From Bovifimicola ammoniilytica (GTDB taxonomy: Bacteria; Bacillota; Clostridia; Lachnospirales; Lachnospiraceae), in NCBI RefSeq assembly GCF_025567085.1, contig NZ_JAOQJN010000004.1, positions 1 to 64,000 on the forward strand: 64,000 nt of DNA. The letters run 5' to 3'. Below the pieces are notes generated by a model. It was not told the DNA's origin, did not search any database, and saw only the letters and a program-made list of their open reading frames with translations. A program made the position numbers and the translations under genes. Each line of letters starts with the position of its first letter. Position 1 is the stretch's first letter. This document shows positions 8,811 to 16,680 of the stretch, piece by piece.

Positions 8811-10475
8811 ATGGCAGAAATATGTAATGTAACGGTGGGTGGAGAATTAAAACAGTACAATGAGGGAATAAGTTATACAGAGATTGCTAAAGATTTTCAG
8901 GATCAATATGACAGTCCTATAGTCTTAGTATTGAAGAATGGAAAACTTACAGAGTTATTTAAGAAAGTAACAAGTGATTGCAGAATTGAGTTTTTAACAA
9001 CTAAGACATCGCCCGGAATTGAAGCATACAGAAGAAGTGCAACATTAATAATGTTAAAAGCCTTCTATGATGTGGTAGGTAATAAGAATATTAATAAAAT
9101 TTCGGTACAATATTCGTTAAGCAAAGGTTATTATTGTACATTAAATAGCAAAGTCAAACTTAATCAGGAACTGCTTGATAAAGTTAAGATAAGAATGAAT
9201 GAAATAGTTGCTGAAAATGCTCAGATTAATAAGAGAACTATTGGTACAACAAGTGCTATAGATTTATTTAATCGTCACAGAATGTACGATAAAGAGAAGT
9301 TATTTAAGTATAGAAGAGCATCTAAGGTAAACATTTATAGCCTAAAAGGTTTCGAGGATTATTTCTATGGATATATGGTTCCTAATACAGGTTATGTAAA
9401 ATATTTTGATTTATTTCTGTATGATGAAGGTTTTGTTCTACAATTACCAACTAAGGAGAATCCGAATGTTGTTCCTGAATTCAAGCCACAGAAGAATCTA
9501 TTTAATGTTCTTAAGGAATCGGAAAAATGGAGTGAAACGTTGAAGATAGATACCGTTGGTGCATTAAATGAGCAGATTTCACAAGGAAATATAAAGGATA
9601 TTATTCTTGTGGCAGAGGCATTACAAGAGAAGAAGATTGCTGAAATTGCTACCATGATTGCAGAGAGCAAAGATAAGAAATTCATAATGATAGCAGGTCC
9701 GTCATCTTCAGGAAAAACAAGTTTTTCACATAGATTAAGTATACAACTTAAAGCTAATGGGCTTAATCCACATCCAATTGGTGTTGATGATTATTTTATT
9801 AACCGTGATATTACACCTAGAGATGAAAATGGAAATTATAATTTTGAAGTGTTAGAAGCACTAGATGTAGAGCAATTTAATAAAGACATGTTAGACCTGT
9901 TAGATGGTAAGACAATTAAAATGCCGACATATAATTTCATTACAGGAAAACGTGAATATAAGGGGAATACACTTACACTCGGCAAAGATGACATTTTAGT
10001 AATTGAGGGAATTCATGGACTTAATGATAAATTATCATATGCATTGCCAAAGAACAGCAAATTTAAGATATATATAAGTGCTTTAACACAATTAAATATT
10101 GATGAACATAATAGAATTTCGACAACGGATGGCAGACTTATAAGAAGAATGGTAAGAGATGCAAGAACCAGAGGAATATCTGCAGAAGAGACTATTGCCA
10201 GATGGCAGTCAGTAAGAAATGGTGAAGAAAGCTATATTTTCCCATTTCAGGAGGAAGCAGATGTAATGTTTAATTCTGCACTCATATATGAATTATCCGT
10301 TTTAAAACAATTTGCAGAACCACTATTATTCGGTATACCATCAACATCTCCAGAATATGTTGAAGCTAAGAGATTATTAAAATTCCTGGATTATTTCTTA
10401 GGTGTTAATACAGAGGATATACCTAATAATTCACTTGTAAGGGAGTTTGTAGGTGGAAGTTGCTTTAATGTATAA
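8811..10475 (+). CDS. uridine kinase-like protein with ThrRS-like N-terminus
   Basis: A 554-residue fusion. Residues 1-65 resemble a TGS domain, and 66-240 resemble the threonyl/alanyl-tRNA synthetase additional domain. The ThrRS editing HxxxH appears as RSATL, so both histidines are absent. The C-terminal part (about 285-500) is a phosphoribulokinase/uridine kinase P-loop domain with Walker A GPSSSGKTS (296-304) and substrate motifs VDDYF and VIEGIHGLN. The known clostridial family is annotated as nucleoside or uridine kinase; the true substrate is not evident. It starts 3 bases after trmK ends, so translation is probably coupled. Confidence 0.85.
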   Translation: MAEICNVTVGGELKQYNEGISYTEIAKDFQDQYDSPIVLVLKNGKLTELFKKVTSDCRIEFLTTKTSPGIEAYRRSATLIMLKAFYDVVGNKNINKISVQYSLSKGYYCTLNSKVKLNQELLDKVKIRMNEIVAENAQINKRTIGTTSAIDLFNRHRMYDKEKLFKYRRASKVNIYSLKGFEDYFYGYMVPNTGYVKYFDLFLYDEGFVLQLPTKENPNVVPEFKPQKNLFNVLKESEKWSETLKIDTVGALNEQISQGNIKDIILVAEALQEKKIAEIATMIAESKDKKFIMIAGPSSSGKTSFSHRLSIQLKANGLNPHPIGVDDYFINRDITPRDENGNYNFEVLEALDVEQFNKDMLDLLDGKTIKMPTYNFITGKREYKGNTLTLGKDDILVIEGIHGLNDKLSYALPKNSKFKIYISALTQLNIDEHNRISTTDGRLIRRMVRDARTRGISAEETIARWQSVRNGEESYIFPFQEEADVMFNSALIYELSVLKQFAEPLLFGIPSTSPEYVEAKRLLKFLDYFLGVNTEDIPNNSLVREFVGGSCFNV

Positions 10476-10521
10476 AATTAAATACTTAAACAAAAGTTAA
10501 CAGATTAGTAATATAGAGATG

Positions 10522-10550
10522 TTTACAAAAGATTGTTATAGTGATAAAGT
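10522..10550 (+). promoter_or_regulatory. likely promoter of rnpB
   Basis: TTTACA (10522-10527), a 17-base spacer and TAAAGT (10545-10550) place a start close to the first base of the RNase P RNA. The -10 match is only fair. Confidence 0.5.
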
Positions 10551-10561
10551 AATAATGTATT

Positions 10562-10905
10562 GAGTAGGACAGATAATCGTGGCTGCTATTGGCGAAAGTA
10601 CGCAGGTAAGGAAAGTCCGGGCTTCACAGGGCAGGATGCCAGATAACATCTGGTAGAGGTGACTCTAAGGCCAGTGCAACAGAAATAAACCGCCATATTC
10701 TATATGGTAAGGGTGGAAAGGCAGAGTAAGAGACTACCGCTGTAATGGTAACATTACAGGCACATGTAAACCCCATCCGAAGCAAGACCGAACAGAAAAC
10801 AATTAGTTGCCCGCTAAGTTTTCGGGTAGGTCGCTTGAGCCTATTGGCGACAATAGGACTAGATAGATGATTGTCTAAAACATAACCCGGCTTACAGTTC
10901 TGCTC
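10562..10905 (+). ncRNA. rnpB: RNase P RNA (catalytic M1-type RNA)
   Basis: The sequence carries hallmark conserved blocks of bacterial RNase P RNA: GGAAAGTCCGGGCT near 10610, AGAGACTACCGC near 10730, GACCGAACAGAA near 10785 and ACATAACCCGGCTTAC near 10880. The P1 helix closes it: GAGTAGGACAG (10562-10572) pairs with CAGTTCTGCTC (10895-10905) with one mismatch. It processes the 5' ends of pre-tRNAs with RnpA. The general layout looks like type A. An antisense reading frame of about 105 codons across it is not a gene. Confidence 0.95.
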
Positions 10906-10963
10906 ATTACAAATGATGAATATAATAATATAGAATTTCAAAAGATAGGATTAAGGTAAGAAT

Positions 10964-11875
10964 ATGAAAAAGCAGATTATAGGATTGGTTATATCGATTG
11001 TACTTGCCATTATAGTAATATGTGTTGGTGTGTTTGGCTCAGGTAGGATTAAATCATCAGATAAGAACAACAAAAGTGAAGAAAAAACATCAAAAGTAGT
11101 TGAGTCAGGTAATAAAGAAGATACTTCGAATAAAGATGAGATAAACTCTGAAGAAACAACCTCAGAAGAGGCAACAACACAGCCTGAAAGTACTACACTT
11201 GAAGAGACAACTTCAGAAGGAGAATCAGTTGATAAAATAGATTATTCGAATCCTAATATAGACCCAGCTAAACCAATGGTCGCATTAACATTTGATGATG
11301 GACCTGGTGGAGAAAGTACAATAAGAATATTGGATGCATTAAAGAAATATAATGCTCATGCAACATTTTTCGTTGTAGGTTCTAATATAGATAAATATGC
11401 AGATATTATCAAAAGAGAAGCAGCGGAGGGAAGTGAAGTTGGAAATCATACAAATTCACATGCACAGCTTACTAAATTAGATACCAATGGTATACTAAGT
11501 GAGGTAAATGGTGTTAAAGAAAAAATTATGCAGCTTACAGGACAGAAAGTAGTTCCAATCAGACCTCCATATGGTGCGGTAGATGATAATGTTATGGCAA
11601 CAATTACTGACCCGGTTATATTGTGGTCAATTGATACATTAGACTGGAAGACGAGAGATGCGCAGTCAACTATTCAGAATATCCAGTCATCTGTCTATGA
11701 TGGTGCGATTATTTTGATGCATGACATCTATTCCACAACAGCAGATGCGGCTGTAAATATTATTGACTGGCTACATAGTCAGGGATACCAGATGGTTACA
11801 GTGAGTGAATTGGGATATTACAGAAGAGGTGGTTTAAAGACCGGAGTAAGATATGGAGCATTGCAGCCAGAGTAA
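10964..11875 (+). CDS. membrane-anchored polysaccharide deacetylase
   Basis: A 303-residue NodB-family (CE4) protein. One N-terminal membrane helix (about 4-26) is followed by a low-complexity Ser/Thr/Glu linker (to about 100) and the NodB domain outside the cell. The catalytic motifs are intact: TFDDGP (motif 1), the H-x3-H metal ligands in GNHTNSH, RPPYGA, the SIDTLDWKTR region and ILMHD. It probably deacetylates peptidoglycan N-acetyl sugars, as PdaA/PgdA proteins do, but the exact substrate is open. It lies directly after rnpB and ends at a bidirectional terminator. Confidence 0.9.
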   Translation: MKKQIIGLVISIVLAIIVICVGVFGSGRIKSSDKNNKSEEKTSKVVESGNKEDTSNKDEINSEETTSEEATTQPESTTLEETTSEGESVDKIDYSNPNIDPAKPMVALTFDDGPGGESTIRILDALKKYNAHATFFVVGSNIDKYADIIKREAAEGSEVGNHTNSHAQLTKLDTNGILSEVNGVKEKIMQLTGQKVVPIRPPYGAVDDNVMATITDPVILWSIDTLDWKTRDAQSTIQNIQSSVYDGAIILMHDIYSTTADAAVNIIDWLHSQGYQMVTVSELGYYRRGGLKTGVRYGALQPE

Positions 11876-11924
11876 AGTTTGAAATATATAAGGAGTAATA
11901 CAACCAAAGTAAAGATAAGATGTA

Positions 11925-11998
11925 AAAACAGTCATCATTGTATGAAGTCAATATCAGATTATTTCTGATTCTTGGATTAATACAATGATGACTGTTTT
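11925..11998. terminator. bidirectional terminator, deacetylase / pyrI
   Basis: A perfect 19-bp stem starting at 11925 with AAAACAGTCATC and closing at 11980-11998, with a further small hairpin in the loop. T-rich tracts follow on both strands, which suits the two convergent genes. Confidence 0.85.
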
Positions 11999-12017
11999 GT
12001 GTTGTTTTTAAAGTTTA

Positions 12018-12449
12018 TTAAAGAGATGGATTATATTTCTCTTCACAATATTTACAACGGTAAACTTCATTTTCCTTATCGGCAAGGAAGAAAATCTGCT
12101 CTAGTTCCTGTTCTATTGAAGTAATACATCTTGGATTCTTGCATCTGATTACATTTCTAATTAATTTTGGAAGCTTTAAGTCCTTCTTTTCGTAAATAAC
12201 ACCATCTTTAATAATATTGACAGTTATATCGTGATCAATGAATCCAAGGATATCTAAGTCAACTAAATCAAGAGAACCCTCAATTTTAATAATATCTTTT
12301 CGCCCCATTTTATTACTGCGTGCATTTTTGATTATGGCAACCTGACAGTCTAATTTATCAAGCCCTAAATATTTATATATAGACATTGATTTTCCTGCTT
12401 TAATATGGTCTAAAACAATGCCTTCATTAAGAGAACCTACATTTAACAT
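12018..12449 (-). CDS. pyrI: aspartate carbamoyltransferase regulatory subunit
   Basis: A 143-residue regulatory chain that binds nucleotides and the catalytic chain PyrB. The zinc site is visible as C-x4-C (CKNPRC) and C-x2-C (CKYC) in the C-terminal part. An earlier in-frame ATG at 12461 exists, but GAGG lies 6 bases before the ATG at 12449, giving the typical start MLNVGSL. It follows pyrB in the same direction after a 97-base gap with overlapping inverted repeats. Its presence predicts an allosterically controlled ATCase. Confidence 0.94.
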   Translation of the reverse strand: MLNVGSLNEGIVLDHIKAGKSMSIYKYLGLDKLDCQVAIIKNARSNKMGRKDIIKIEGSLDLVDLDILGFIDHDITVNIIKDGVIYEKKDLKLPKLIRNVIRCKNPRCITSIEQELEQIFFLADKENEVYRCKYCEEKYNPSL

Positions 12450-12485
12450 ATTAAACCTCATTTCTGCGTTGTGTTATGTTACTAA

Positions 12486-12522
12486 GGGTTTGCGACAGCA
12501 ACGCAAGCACAAACCCGTTTGT
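12486..12522. repeat. overlapping hairpins between pyrB and pyrI
   Basis: Three mutually exclusive inverted repeats overlap: GGGTTTG (12486-12492) with CAAACCC (12510-12516); TTGCG (12490-12494) with CGCAA (12502-12506); and ACAAAC with GTTTGT (12509-12522). There is no T run, so a simple terminator is unlikely. The position inside the pyrBI transcript suggests an RNA processing or expression-ratio role, or a dispersed repeat. Confidence 0.5.
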
Positions 12523-12546
12523 TATAGTTTTTAATAAGATTTATGA

Positions 12547-13467
12547 TTAATTAACTTTTATATTTAAAAGTGTAAGAATAAGTGCCATTCTTACGTATAC
12601 ACCATATTGAACCTGTTTAAAGTATGCAGCACGTTCATCGTCATCAACTTCAACAGAAATTTCATTTACACGAGGAAGAGGGTGGAGGACAAGCATATCT
12701 TTTCTGGCTAATGCCATCTTATCAGCATTAAGTATGTAGCTGTCTTTTAATCTTATATATTCTTCTTCATTAAAGAAACGTTCACGCTGTACACGAGTCA
12801 TATATAAAATATCAAGTTCAGGCATTATGTCTTCAAGATGTTCAACTTCTTTATATTCAATATTATTTTTTTCTAAAACGTCCTGTTTAATATAATCAGG
12901 AATTCTTAATTCTTTTGGTGAAATAAGAACAAATTTAATACCTGTGTATCTGACGAGTGCATTTATAAGAGAATGTACGGTACGCCCGAACTTAAGATCA
13001 CCACACAGACCGATAACTAAATTATCAAGTCTACCCTTGAGAGATTTGATTGTCATAAGGTCTGTTAAAGTTTGCGTTGGATGCTGATGTCCACCATCGC
13101 CAGCATTAATTACAGGAATCGATGATTTGGTGGAGGCAACTAAAGGTGCACCTTCTTTTGGATGACGCATTGCACAGATATCTGCATAGCAGGATATAAT
13201 TCGGATAGTATCTGAGACACTTTCCCCTTTTGAAGCTGAACTTGAATCAGCTGAAGGAAAGCCGAGTACATTGCCGCCAAGATTAAGCATTGCAGCTTCA
13301 AAGCTTAAACGGGTTCTTGTACTAGGCTCATAGAACAAAGTAGCTAATTTTTTACCTTTACAGGCATCTTTGTATTTATCAGGATTATGTTCAATATCTG
13401 TAGCTAAAGCAAGTAAATCATCTAGCTCTTCAACTGAAAAATCCAATGGACTTAATAAATGACGCAT
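12547..13467 (-). CDS. pyrB: aspartate carbamoyltransferase catalytic subunit
   Basis: A 306-residue enzyme joining carbamoyl phosphate and aspartate in the first committed step of pyrimidine synthesis. The carbamoyl phosphate motif STRTR, the HPTQ motif (GHQHPTQTLTD) and the aspartate-binding loop HPLPRVNEI are present. AGGAGG precedes the ATG by 5 bases. It is transcribed with pyrI, so the holoenzyme is probably of the E. coli allosteric type. No PyrR-type leader is recognisable upstream. Confidence 0.97.
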   Translation of the reverse strand: MRHLLSPLDFSVEELDDLLALATDIEHNPDKYKDACKGKKLATLFYEPSTRTRLSFEAAMLNLGGNVLGFPSADSSSASKGESVSDTIRIISCYADICAMRHPKEGAPLVASTKSSIPVINAGDGGHQHPTQTLTDLMTIKSLKGRLDNLVIGLCGDLKFGRTVHSLINALVRYTGIKFVLISPKELRIPDYIKQDVLEKNNIEYKEVEHLEDIMPELDILYMTRVQRERFFNEEEYIRLKDSYILNADKMALARKDMLVLHPLPRVNEISVEVDDDERAAYFKQVQYGVYVRMALILTLLNIKVN

Positions 13468-13511
13468 AATTCCTCCTAACTGTCATACTTATGTATGAAC
13501 TTTTAAATAAT

Positions 13512-13540
13512 ATATTAATATATGTTTTAAGTAATTGCAA
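13512..13540 (-). promoter_or_regulatory. promoter of pyrBI
   Basis: On the minus strand TTGCAA (13535-13540) is separated by 17 bases from TAATAT (13512-13517). The pyrB start is about 45 bases downstream. A short inverted repeat TCATAC/GTATGA lies between promoter and ribosome binding site. Confidence 0.55.
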
Positions 13541-13581
13541 TTAGAAAATAAAAATATTCTTCAAAATTAAAAAAAAAACTA

Positions 13582-13610
13582 TTTACAAAAAGATAATCAT
13601 ATATTATAAT
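13582..13610 (+). promoter_or_regulatory. promoter of the pilus operon
   Basis: TTTACA (13582-13587), exactly 17 bases, then consensus TATAAT (13605-13610). It is divergent from the pyrBI promoter and lies about 50 bases before the first pilus gene. Confidence 0.75.
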
Positions 13611-13711
13611 AAGTAACATCTCAAATAACAAATAAAATATCAGGAATATGGAGGGACTATACGAAAAAGAAGAAGATAATATGTTTTGGAAATGAGTATA
13701 AGGACTATGTT

Positions 13712-14326
13712 ATGTATTGTGCATTTATACTTAATAATATGGGATATAGGATATTGGTAAATGACTGGAGTAATACAAAGGAATTATCACATGTAATATC
13801 GCACAATGATTATTCAAACACGATAAGAACATATAGAAATATAGATTTTAATTTTTCGTATGATGAATTAAAAGGCTATGACTATGTAATAACATATATA
13901 ACAGAGTATGATACGATTGCAGGCAGACTTGATATATCGGGTTATTGCTATATGATTATAAATTCCTCTGTATATAAGAATAGTATTTTTAAATGTGAGA
14001 ATATAATAAGGAAATTTAAAGGAGATATTATATTTATAATAAGGGACCGAATAGGTAGTATTGGAAGAAAATATATTGGGAAATTTATGATATCATCAGA
14101 TAAAATTTTGTGTATGTATGAGGTAAAATTTGATGAATATGATAAGGAATATCAATATGGAATGGATTATGATGGGTTGATTGAATTTAAGTATCTGTCA
14201 GATGATTTATGCAAAGCATTAGTTAAAAGTATTTCCATTATAAGTGGAAGAAGTCAGAATATTGTAAAAAAAGCATTAAAATGGGCGAAAGGGGGCAAGG
14301 TATTTGATAATAGGTTTTTGGAGTGA
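13712..14326 (+). CDS. pilus operon protein 1, receiver-like, function unknown
   Basis: At least 204 residues, not recognised as a named family. Its position directly before a CpaE/TadZ-like ATPase suggests a counterpart of the receiver-like N-terminal half of CpaE, split into its own gene; this is inference. The first ATG (13712) has only AAGGA upstream. The same frame continues upstream without a stop to 13661, where ACG follows a strong GGAGGG by 6 bases and would add (M)KKKKIICFGNEYKDYV, which looks like the first beta strand of a Rossmann-type domain. Its end overlaps the next gene by 23 bases. Confidence 0.7.
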   Translation: MYCAFILNNMGYRILVNDWSNTKELSHVISHNDYSNTIRTYRNIDFNFSYDELKGYDYVITYITEYDTIAGRLDISGYCYMIINSSVYKNSIFKCENIIRKFKGDIIFIIRDRIGSIGRKYIGKFMISSDKILCMYEVKFDEYDKEYQYGMDYDGLIEFKYLSDDLCKALVKSISIISGRSQNIVKKALKWAKGGKVFDNRFLE

Positions 14327-15107
14327 GAAACCGGGAAGAGGTTCATCTACATACAATATGATTGCCGCAGGTCTTGGAATTTCTGAAAGATGCAATAAAC
14401 GTGTTATTCTTATGCAGGGCAAACATGATTATAACAGGATTGAATATGCATTTACACCATATGATGATGAGAGTGTAATGAAAGAGGATTATGGATATTA
14501 TAATTATGGAGGTATGGATTCTATAATTAGTAAGTTAGAAAATAATATTTTAACTGAGAAGGAATTTAATAAAGAGATAATCGCCATAAGGAATACAAAT
14601 CTGTGCTATATATTATCAGGTAAAGGCAGGAATAATACCGAATTTCAGAGTAGATTTCTAAAATGCTATGATAAATATATAGAATTTCTAAAGAATTCCA
14701 ATGATATCTGTATGATAGAATTGGATAATAATCTTCAGTATGTGAATAGCGAGAAGTTTAATAAATTCGATGTTTTTATAGTTAATCTTCCCCAGGACAT
14801 TAAATCATTACATAAAATTGTAAAGAACAAAGATGTAATGAACAAAGCATTATTTATTGTGGGTAACTACGATGTCAATTCAGAATATAATCTGAATAAT
14901 ATCCGCAGAAAATATGGTATAGACGAGAAAAGAATATGTGCCATACCTTATAGTGTGAAATTCAGGGATGCTGTATGCAGTGGTAGAAGCCAGGAATTCT
15001 ATGAAAGGCATATGGAGAAGAAAAAAGGAGACAGTGAATACGAATTCATAAGGGCGATAGAATGTATGACGAAACTTATAATGGAGAGGTGCTTAAGTGG
15101 AGAATAA
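14304..15107 (+). CDS. CpaE/TadZ-like ParA-family ATPase
   Basis: A 267-residue protein with an N-terminal deviant Walker A, SEKPGRGSST, after a beta strand (MIIGFW), typical of MinD/ParA-like pilus localisation ATPases. The second, catalytic lysine position of GKT/S reads Ser, so ATP hydrolysis may be weak. The rest is divergent. It starts with TTG, has GGGGG/AAGG just upstream, and overlaps the previous gene. In Tad systems such proteins place the secretion ATPase at the membrane; I infer that role here from its neighbours. Confidence 0.75.
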   Translation: MIIGFWSEKPGRGSSTYNMIAAGLGISERCNKRVILMQGKHDYNRIEYAFTPYDDESVMKEDYGYYNYGGMDSIISKLENNILTEKEFNKEIIAIRNTNLCYILSGKGRNNTEFQSRFLKCYDKYIEFLKNSNDICMIELDNNLQYVNSEKFNKFDVFIVNLPQDIKSLHKIVKNKDVMNKALFIVGNYDVNSEYNLNNIRRKYGIDEKRICAIPYSVKFRDAVCSGRSQEFYERHMEKKKGDSEYEFIRAIECMTKLIMERCLSGE

Positions 15108-16680
15108 ACATAAGGAAAAATTAACTATTGAAAAATTAATAGAGACAATAAATGAAGAAATTAATGGAATATTAAGAGCAAATCTATATGAAATAGGATT
15201 AAATGATGAGGAGTTAAAAAGGTTAAGAATAAGAAAAAGAGAACTTAGAAGTGCTTTGAAAAACTGTGGAGTAGGTGATATATATTCAAAGGAGTATATA
15301 AAGGCAGCAATTAAGAATATTCTGCTGGATAAACTTCATATAAGTGAGGATGATATTTCAGATATAATATGCTTTAATAAACTTTCAAAACTGTCCATAA
15401 AAGATAAATTTGATATTGTATTATTTCAATATAAGAAGAAATATAAGTATGATGGTTTTATTAAAATGGCTGATGAATTTGGTTTGCTTGAACCAATACA
15501 TACTGCCAATGGACTAAAATATGAGATTTCCAAAGAAGATGTAGAAGATATTTTCAATAGTGTTTATGTGCATAAACCCTTTGAAGAAAAACTTGATATT
15601 CTAATACAGAGAATTTATGAGAGATATAGAGGACTTGGAGTAATCGATGAATTAAGGGATATGAAGATTGATGGAATATCAGGGGGAGTTTCCGGAAGAG
15701 ACGGAGATTATCACAGTGTATGGGCATTTATACGAGGTAAAACTGTACATATATCATTCCTGGATTTTGAAAGCGAAGATGAATTAGAAAGAATATGTAT
15801 GAATATATACAGGTACAATCATCCGGGACAGTTATCGATGACAAGAGGATATATTGTAAATGAGATGAAAGACCATTCAAGAGTTGTAGTCGTACGTCCA
15901 CCTTTTGCAGAAAGTTTTGCATTCTTCGTTAGAAAGTTCGATACAATTGAACATAAAGATTTAAGAGAACTTATAACAGATGATAATAATGAAATAGTTA
16001 TAAGTGTGCTCAAATGGATCGTAAAAGGGTGTCAGGTATGTGGAATTACAGGAGCACAAGGAAGTGGAAAGACTACGTTATTAATGGCTTTAATTGCATA
16101 TATACCACAGACATATACTTTGCGTATACAGGAGTTAGCTTTTGAATTACATCTAAGAGATGTATATACGGACAGAAATATTCTGACATTTCAGGAAACT
16201 GATTTTATTTCAGGGCAAGAAGGGTTGGATTTACAGAAGAAAACAGATGGAGTGGTTAATATATTAGGTGAAGTGGCTTCAGCACCGGTTGCATCATGGC
16301 TTGTCCAGATGGCAATGGTAGCTTCACTATTTACAATGTTTACTCATCATGCAAAGACGACAGAAAGCTTGATAAAATATCTAAGAAATTGTCTGCTTAC
16401 AGATGGTTCATTTAGAAATGAAAAAATAGCAGAAGAGCAGGTCGTTGATGTTATAAGATTTGACATACATATGGAGAAAGATATAAATGGACACAGATAT
16501 ATTGAAAGAATATCAGAGATTGTTTCAGAGAATGGCTCATATAAGATAGTTGACATTGTTAAATATGACAATGGTAGATATGTTAAAAAAGCGGATTTTT
16601 CGCAGAAAGTAATGAAGAATATGGTATTGCATATGACTAAAGAAGAGGGGAAAGAATTTATTGAAGAATATGGTGTATAA
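15097..16680 (+). CDS. CpaF/TadA-like secretion ATPase
   Basis: A 527-residue type II/IV secretion ATPase of the CpaF/TadA group. The N-terminal 180 residues are a family-variable helical region. The ATPase core has Walker A GAQGSGKTT (319-327), a region corresponding to the Asp box (LRIQELAFELHLRD) and the His box (FTHHAKTTESL). The Walker B region reads ILGEVAS. It would power assembly of a Flp/Tad-like pilus or pseudopilus at the inner face of the membrane. GTG start; GGAGAGG lies 7 bases upstream, and the start overlaps the previous gene by 11 bases. Confidence 0.88.
   Translation: MENKHKEKLTIEKLIETINEEINGILRANLYEIGLNDEELKRLRIRKRELRSALKNCGVGDIYSKEYIKAAIKNILLDKLHISEDDISDIICFNKLSKLSIKDKFDIVLFQYKKKYKYDGFIKMADEFGLLEPIHTANGLKYEISKEDVEDIFNSVYVHKPFEEKLDILIQRIYERYRGLGVIDELRDMKIDGISGGVSGRDGDYHSVWAFIRGKTVHISFLDFESEDELERICMNIYRYNHPGQLSMTRGYIVNEMKDHSRVVVVRPPFAESFAFFVRKFDTIEHKDLRELITDDNNEIVISVLKWIVKGCQVCGITGAQGSGKTTLLMALIAYIPQTYTLRIQELAFELHLRDVYTDRNILTFQETDFISGQEGLDLQKKTDGVVNILGEVASAPVASWLVQMAMVASLFTMFTHHAKTTESLIKYLRNCLLTDGSFRNEKIAEEQVVDVIRFDIHMEKDINGHRYIERISEIVSENGSYKIVDIVKYDNGRYVKKADFSQKVMKNMVLHMTKEEGKEFIEEYGV

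Noticed and set aside
10624..10941. Antisense open frame of 105 codons over the RNase P RNA
   Set aside because: The region is a structured RNA gene; the frame has no ribosome site and no protein-like features.
13468..13560. PyrR-type or other attenuator in front of pyrB
   Set aside because: Only a short 6-bp hairpin is present between promoter and start; no anti-terminator or terminator pair with a T run is visible.
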